DNA from: Gracilaria caudata | Taxonomy: Eukaryota; Rhodophyta; Florideophyceae; Gracilariales; Gracilariaceae | NCBI GenBank assembly: GCA_030374735.1 | Contig: JASCIV010000573.1 | Location: forward strand, 1-16,318 | DNA length: 16,318 bases | Reading direction: 5' to 3' | Shown here: positions 15,815 through 16,318 of the stretch, in pieces | Layout of the letters: the number at the start of each line of letters is the position of its first letter | Numbering within the stretch: position 1 is the stretch's first letter | Position numbers and translations under genes: made by a program | Notes under the pieces: generated by a model | Told to the model about the DNA's origin: nothing | Database searches by the model: none | Seen by the model: the letters and a program-made list of their open reading frames with translations, nothing else

Positions 15815-16318
15815 CTAGTAGGTACGGAACACAACGCAGTGGTTTTCCGGCGTCTCGTTAAGATTCCTGGTCGGATCAAGCAGCTGCACATGCGAGAAGG
15901 ACACGCGAATACACTTATTGCGGGCCAACTGCTTCTGGTTTCCGTGATACGTCTGGTGTCCAATTCCAGATCCCCTGGTACCATCAATCGAGTACGGCTT
16001 GAAGTGCGTCGGCGTGAACCTCTGCGATCCGAACAAGGTGATTTCCTTCGCACCATCCTCGTCAATGAACTCTGGCACGCGGTCGTTCATGTTCAGCACA
16101 CCCAGGTGCAAACTTGGGTCCTTCGAGATGACCAGTGGCGTGAAGCTCGTGTCAGGGCGACCGGTGACGTCGAAGGTGGCCAAGCCATTCTTGCCGGCGA
16201 ACGTGAACGCACAGTTGTCGAAAGCCGTTTGGCAGCTGGTCGGCTGCGGCGGGCATGTCACTATCGGGCACGCTTCCGGCTCGCAAATCTTCTCAACTGC
16301 GTTCTGCGTGGTCTGGGC
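15815..16318 (-). CDS. cysteine-rich, probably secreted protein (partial, N-terminus off right edge)
   Basis: The minus strand is open from the right edge to a TAG at 15817-15815, giving at least 167 residues with no start inside the window. The first 36 visible residues hold five cysteines in a spaced cluster (ICEPEACPIVTCPPQPTSC, then DNC), and two more lie near the C-terminus (NKC, NHC). This density points to a disulphide-bonded extracellular protein. The rest is mixed beta-type sequence with many Asp, Thr and Phe (GLATFDVTGRPDTSF, LHLGVLNMNDRVPEF, LFGSQRFTPTHF). It contains one N-E-T sequon, weakened by the following Pro. I do not recognise the family. It is convergent with the small gene at 14198, with about 1.2 kb between them. 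Confidence 0.7.
   Translation of the reverse strand, partial: AQTTQNAVEKICEPEACPIVTCPPQPTSCQTAFDNCAFTFAGKNGLATFDVTGRPDTSFTPLVISKDPSLHLGVLNMNDRVPEFIDEDGAKEITLFGSQRFTPTHFKPYSIDGTRGSGIGHQTYHGNQKQLARNKCIRVSFSHVQLLDPTRNLNETPENHCVVFRTY

Overview
This window looks like nuclear DNA of a eukaryote. It carries two decayed Ty1/copia-type retrotransposon fragments, long intron-free membrane-protein genes with TATA-like and AATAAA-like sites but no bacterial ribosome-binding sites, and AT-rich spacers full of inverted repeats. Compact single-exon genes next to degraded Copia elements would fit a red alga (florideophyte) or another compact protist genome. That assignment is an impression, not a result.

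Layout. (1) Positions 1-4235 hold retroelement debris on the minus strand: a possible gag start running off the left edge, a candidate LTR (about 444-1018), a polypurine tract, and a complete but frameshifted integrase / reverse transcriptase / RNase H order ending at 1035. (2) A second, differently diverged Copia pol fragment lies head-to-head with it on the plus strand (about 4236-6249). It has lost gag, protease and integrase. (3) A minus-strand open frame (6246-7283) ends on the stop codon of that fragment. Its C-terminus has a papain-like His...Asp pattern, and it lacks a credible start. (4) Positions 7284-9120 hold no convincing gene, but several inverted repeats and perfect palindromes. 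(5) A candidate 168-bp TA-flanked MITE and a cluster of strong hairpins lie at 9016-9342. (6) Two diverged tandem paralogues (9632-11059 and 12082-13527) encode three-pass membrane glycoproteins with one large lumenal or extracellular domain. (7) An AT-rich spacer with a near-perfect 41-nt palindrome leads to a small gene (14198-14632) with two tandem 31-residue repeats, each carrying a sequence that resembles a SUMO-interacting motif; a polyadenylation-like signal merged with an (AAACT)5 microsatellite follows. (8) A cysteine-rich, probably secreted protein runs in from the right edge on the minus strand.

The most interesting parts are the paralogous membrane-protein pair, which belongs to no family I recognise, and the small protein with duplicated SIM-like repeats. 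The retroelement region is a nested graveyard in which some of the stop codons are what cytosine deamination would produce.
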